A stretch of DNA of 9,897 nucleotides from Candidatus Aminicenantota bacterium (GTDB lineage Bacteria; Acidobacteriota; Aminicenantia; UBA2199), in contig JAOZTV010000002.1 of assembly GCA_029939015.1 (NCBI GenBank), positions 1-9,897 of the forward strand, given 5' to 3'. Position 1 is the first letter of the stretch, and the number at the start of each line of letters is the position of its first letter. A program made the position numbers and the translations under genes. Under the pieces are notes generated by a model. It worked only from the letters and a program-made list of their open reading frames with translations, did not search any database and was not told where the DNA came from. Shown one piece after another: positions 8,452 to 9,897 of the stretch.

Positions 8452-8466
8452 AGATTTACCTCCTTT
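8452..8466 (-). promoter_or_regulatory. Strong ribosome binding site that fixes the arrA start
   Basis: The minus strand reads AAAGGAGG (8466-8459), then a 7-nt spacer, then ATG at 8451. This places the true arrA start at MKLKRRDF and makes the ATG at 8484 (11 codons earlier, inside arrC) unlikely, because that extension would simply translate the Shine-Dalgarno as KGGK. The motif overlaps the arrC stop codon (8467-8465), which suggests translational coupling. Confidence 0.85.
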
Positions 8467-9319
8467 AAAATGAAGTTTGACCAAGTAATAATATTAGATG
8501 CCGGATTAAAAACGAACCACTAATAACTAAAATGCATCCTGCTATTGTTGAAATCTTATTAATTGAGTTCTTTTTTAATTTTGAATTTAAAAAAAATAAT
8601 ATTCCAGGTGCCATCAAACCAGCTGCAAAAATACCACCAAATGTCATAAGTGCATATTTCCCAGTAATTAATTTATAAATTAATATCTTTTCGGCATTAC
8701 CAACATAAAGGCCATATATCCACGAAAAAACTCCAATTCCTGTAAAAACAATTAAAAAAATCATAATAATCGGTAGATTTAAACCGGGCCCTTTTTCTTG
8801 ATCATTTTTATTAAATAGTATATTTAATAAAACCATAAAAGCAAAACCGGAAAGTACTGATACCAGTAAAAATAGAAGAGGTAATACTCCCGACCATGCA
8901 TCTCTTCCTATTGATGTTAATAAATAACCATGATAAATACATATCAATAAAGCTAAAGCACTGCCAAGTCCGGTAATAAAATGTGTCATTTTATCATACT
9001 GTTCTTTTTTGATTTTCCAATAAAAAAGTGCTGCCACAATAATGAAAAGAAATTGTAATAATCCCCCCCATGAAATTAGTGAAGTTGGATTAAAATTCCA
9101 TAAGGTAATAATTGCTTTTTCTGGACGACCAAGTTCAGACAATAAAAATAGTAAGCCAATTACAACAAAAACAGGTGCTAAAAAACTTGCAACACGAATA
9201 GTCCACCGATATCTTTCACGGTTTATATAATACGTGCTTGCAGCCAGTAAAAATGCTCCCAATCCCAAACCTCCAAAGAAAAAGTCAAGGCTGATGCGAA
9301 AATCCCAGGCATAAAACAT
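8465..9319 (-). CDS. arrC: ArrC: NrfD/PsrC-type membrane quinol-oxidising subunit
   Basis: A 284-residue polytopic inner-membrane protein with about eight hydrophobic segments (near residues 10-32, 42-62, 79-101, 111-133, 143-168, 181-206, 221-244 and 256-280). The N-terminal FFFGGLGLGAFLLAA and the SELGRPEKA loop (residues 61-69) are typical of the NrfD family. That family anchors molybdoenzyme complexes and moves electrons between the quinol pool and a partner ferredoxin subunit. It is the first gene of the operon, starting with ATG after AAGGAGG, and its stop lies 13 nt before arrA. In arr loci that have it, this subunit is called ArrC and lets the reductase draw electrons from quinol without a CymA-type cytochrome; none is seen here. 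The family call is firm; the arr-specific name follows from its neighbours. Confidence 0.9.
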   Translation of the reverse strand: MFYAWDFRISLDFFFGGLGLGAFLLAASTYYINRERYRWTIRVASFLAPVFVVIGLLFLLSELGRPEKAIITLWNFNPTSLISWGGLLQFLFIIVAALFYWKIKKEQYDKMTHFITGLGSALALLICIYHGYLLTSIGRDAWSGVLPLLFLLVSVLSGFAFMVLLNILFNKNDQEKGPGLNLPIIMIFLIVFTGIGVFSWIYGLYVGNAEKILIYKLITGKYALMTFGGIFAAGLMAPGILFFLNSKLKKNSINKISTIAGCILVISGSFLIRHLILLLGQTSF

Positions 9320-9338
9320 AATTTCCTCCTTATAAGAC

Positions 9339-9366
9339 TCATGTAATTCAACATCCTTTTACATGA
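9339..9366 (-). promoter_or_regulatory. Inverted repeat in the arrC leader (TCATGTAA...TTACATGA)
   Basis: Perfect 8-bp arms TCATGTAA (9366-9359 on the minus strand) and TTACATGA (9346-9339) flank a 12-nt loop. The element lies between the predicted start site (about 9386) and the arrC Shine-Dalgarno (9330-9325), ending 8 nt before the latter. As RNA it could form a modest A:U-rich stem next to the ribosome binding site. As DNA it would be a repressor-type operator overlapping the early transcribed region. No known riboswitch or protein site is recognised. Confidence 0.45.
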
Positions 9367-9395
9367 AGCCATAAATTAATTTTAATAAATTATTA

Positions 9396-9412
9396 TGCAA
9401 TAAAAATGCCAA
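9396..9412 (-). promoter_or_regulatory. Sigma-54 (-24/-12) promoter of the arr operon
   Basis: Read on the minus strand the site is TTGGCA-TTTTTA-TTGCA. It has the invariant GG and GC dinucleotides with the required 12-bp repeat distance, and it matches the TTGGCACG-N4-TTGCW consensus of RpoN promoters at nearly every conserved base (only the CG after GGCA differs). The predicted start site is near 9386, giving a leader of about 67 nt before the arrC ATG at 9319. A sigma-54 activator gene ends about 170 bp upstream, and palindromic sites lie at a suitable enhancer distance. Together these make the assignment strong, although transcription has not been shown. Confidence 0.85.
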
Positions 9413-9432
9413 TATATGAAAATATGAAGATA

Positions 9433-9449
9433 TGTTGTTTTAAACAACA
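9433..9449. repeat. Inverted repeat TGTTGTTT-T-AAACAACA upstream of the promoter
   Basis: This is a perfect inverted repeat with 8-bp arms around a single central T. Its centre is about 30 bp upstream of the -24 element and about 55 bp upstream of the predicted start site. Its sequence is unrelated to the ATTTCGT half-sites, so it would be a site for a different protein, or a second control input on the arr operon. No specific factor is recognised. The symmetry is plain, but in such A+T-rich DNA a chance origin cannot be excluded. Confidence 0.45.
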
Positions 9450-9472
9450 ATATTCGACATTTAGATGAATTG

Positions 9473-9490
9473 AAAAAAAATCTTTTTTTT
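9473..9490. repeat. A8-TC-T8 tract between enhancer-like site and promoter
   Basis: Eight A (9473-9480), TC, then eight T (9483-9490) form an AT-only inverted repeat. It sits between the ATTTCGT cluster (9504-9531) and the -24/-12 promoter (9396-9412). A-tracts bend DNA, and sigma-54 promoters need looping between activator site and promoter, often helped by IHF. I found no convincing IHF consensus here, so an architectural role is only an inference. As RNA, the A8/U8 stem has no G:C pairs and would be a poor intrinsic terminator for the activator gene. Confidence 0.35.
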
Positions 9491-9503
9491 ATAAAAGCAT
9501 GAT

Positions 9504-9531
9504 ATTTCGTAAATACAAACGAAATTTCGTA
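9504..9531. promoter_or_regulatory. Candidate upstream activator site: clustered ATTTCGT/ACGAAAT half-sites
   Basis: Three copies of a 7-bp half-site are packed here: ATTTCGT at 9504-9510, its inverse ACGAAAT at 9519-9525, and ATTTCGT again at 9524-9530. The last two overlap to form the perfect 12-bp palindrome ACGAAATTTCGT (9519-9530). The two direct copies (each followed by A) start exactly 20 bp apart, about two helical turns. The centre is roughly 130 bp upstream of the start site predicted from the -24/-12 promoter, a usual position for an enhancer-type site of a sigma-54 activator. The half-sites match the E. coli FhlA consensus CATTTCGTACGAAATG as I recall it, and the adjacent activator has an FhlA-like recognition helix region. 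Binding is inferred. The same bases could also fold weakly in the 3' transcript of the activator gene. Confidence 0.6.
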
Positions 9532-9581
9532 TTTTATTTTTTGGTTAATACAAAAATCCAGTTCAACATCATGTGCTTAGA

Positions 9582-9897
9582 TTATATTTGACTCTTTAAT
9601 GATAATTTTTCTATTTTACTTCTTAATGTTGTAGCTTTCATTTTTAGCAATTTTGCAGTCTGACTTATGTTTCCATTACAATCTTTTAATGCTTTGTTTA
9701 TAATATTTATTTCAATATCATTAATAATATTACTAAATGATTTTTCCTTTAAATCAATTGTATCTAAACATTGAATCCCATTCTTAATCTCCATCGGTAA
9801 ATCAGATACTTCAACATAACCATCCGGAACGGTTATAGAAAAACGCTCAATTAAATTTTCTAACTCTCTAACATTCCCAGGCCAGCTATAATCAAGG
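9582..9897 (-). CDS. Sigma-54-dependent transcriptional activator, C-terminal part (5' end beyond window)
   Basis: Only the last 104 residues lie in the window; the frame is open to the right edge (first full codon at 9896) and ends with TAA at 9584-9582. The visible part starts with LDYSWPGNVRELENLIERF, which carries the WPGNVREL signature closing the AAA+ sigma-54-interaction domain of NtrC/FhlA-type enhancer-binding proteins. After a linker it ends in a Fis-type helix-turn-helix (NGNISQTAKLLKMKATTLRS, then KIEKL), the DNA-binding domain of these proteins. The TTLxSKIxKL pattern is closer to the FhlA-like TTLLSRMKRLGI form than to the NtrC-like TLYRKL form, from memory. The N-terminal sensory domain (receiver, PAS or GAF) is not visible, so it is unknown whether it is a response regulator. 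It lies directly upstream of, and co-directional with, the operon served by a -24/-12 promoter, so it is the obvious candidate activator. A short ORF starting at the internal ATG at 9794 is only part of this gene. Confidence 0.95.
   Translation of the reverse strand, partial: LDYSWPGNVRELENLIERFSITVPDGYVEVSDLPMEIKNGIQCLDTIDLKEKSFSNIINDIEINIINKALKDCNGNISQTAKLLKMKATTLRSKIEKLSLKSQI

Noticed and set aside
8452..8484. An 11-residue N-terminal extension of ArrA from the ATG at 8484
   Set aside because: The extension overlaps arrC and translates the AAAGGAGG ribosome binding site; the ATG at 8451 has ideal spacing and gives a proper Tat signal.
9582..9794. A separate 70-residue Fis-like small protein
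   Set aside because: The frame stays open upstream through the WPGNVREL motif to the window edge, so the ATG at 9794 is internal to the sigma-54 activator.
1..9897. tRNA or rRNA genes, CRISPR arrays, insertion sequences or integrase genes
   Set aside because: No direct-repeat array, transposase motif, terminal inverted repeats or recognisable structural RNA was seen; nearly all of the window is accounted for by the seven genes and the 262-nt control region.

Overview
The window is strongly A+T-rich. It carries one largely co-directional gene block on the minus strand, which I read as a respiratory arsenate reductase (arr) locus. The host should be an anaerobically respiring diderm (Gram-negative-type) bacterium. 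The evidence is a Tat signal on the molybdoenzyme, a signal-peptide-bearing outer-membrane porin-like protein, a sigma-54 promoter with a sigma-54 activator, and good AGGAGG ribosome binding sites. The phylum cannot be fixed from the sequence; the low G+C and the gene content would fit several anaerobic diderm lineages.

Layout in transcription order, from right to left. (1) 9897-9582: the 3' end of a sigma-54-dependent activator, with the WPGNVREL motif and a Fis-type helix-turn-helix. (2) 9581-9320: an intergenic control region. It holds clustered ATTTCGT/ACGAAAT half-sites, an A8/T8 tract, a TGTTGTTT-T-AAACAACA inverted repeat, a near-perfect -24/-12 promoter at 9412-9396, and a leader inverted repeat just before the ribosome binding site. 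(3) 9319-3563: a tight five-gene operon with gaps of 1-13 nt. It encodes ArrC (NrfD-type membrane quinol subunit), ArrA (Tat-exported molybdenum catalytic subunit), ArrB (four-cluster ferredoxin subunit), ArrD (TorD-type chaperone) and a beta-barrel porin. (4) 3562-3423: an intergenic gap with a 7-bp-stem hairpin. (5) 3422-861: a large secreted protein with a divergent GH84-like (beta-N-acetylglucosaminidase) domain. (6) 853-1: a soluble PAS-PAS histidine kinase starting 7 nt after the GH84-like stop codon and cut by the window edge just after its H-box.

The proposed working model is as follows. ArrC takes electrons from membrane quinol and passes them through the four [4Fe-4S] clusters of ArrB and the cluster of ArrA to a molybdopterin centre. 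There a periplasmic oxyanion, predicted to be arsenate, is reduced. ArrD matures ArrA before Tat export. The porin could admit the oxyanion through the outer membrane. The adjacent sigma-54 activator probably switches the operon on through the upstream half-sites. Their sequence resembles the E. coli FhlA binding consensus as I remember it. The arsenate assignment rests on family-level residue matches (RGRY motif and the active-site set R152, Y153, H176, C180, K185, Y197). The most interesting parts are the complete sigma-54 control architecture, the porin fused into the arr operon, and the linked GH84-like/kinase pair.
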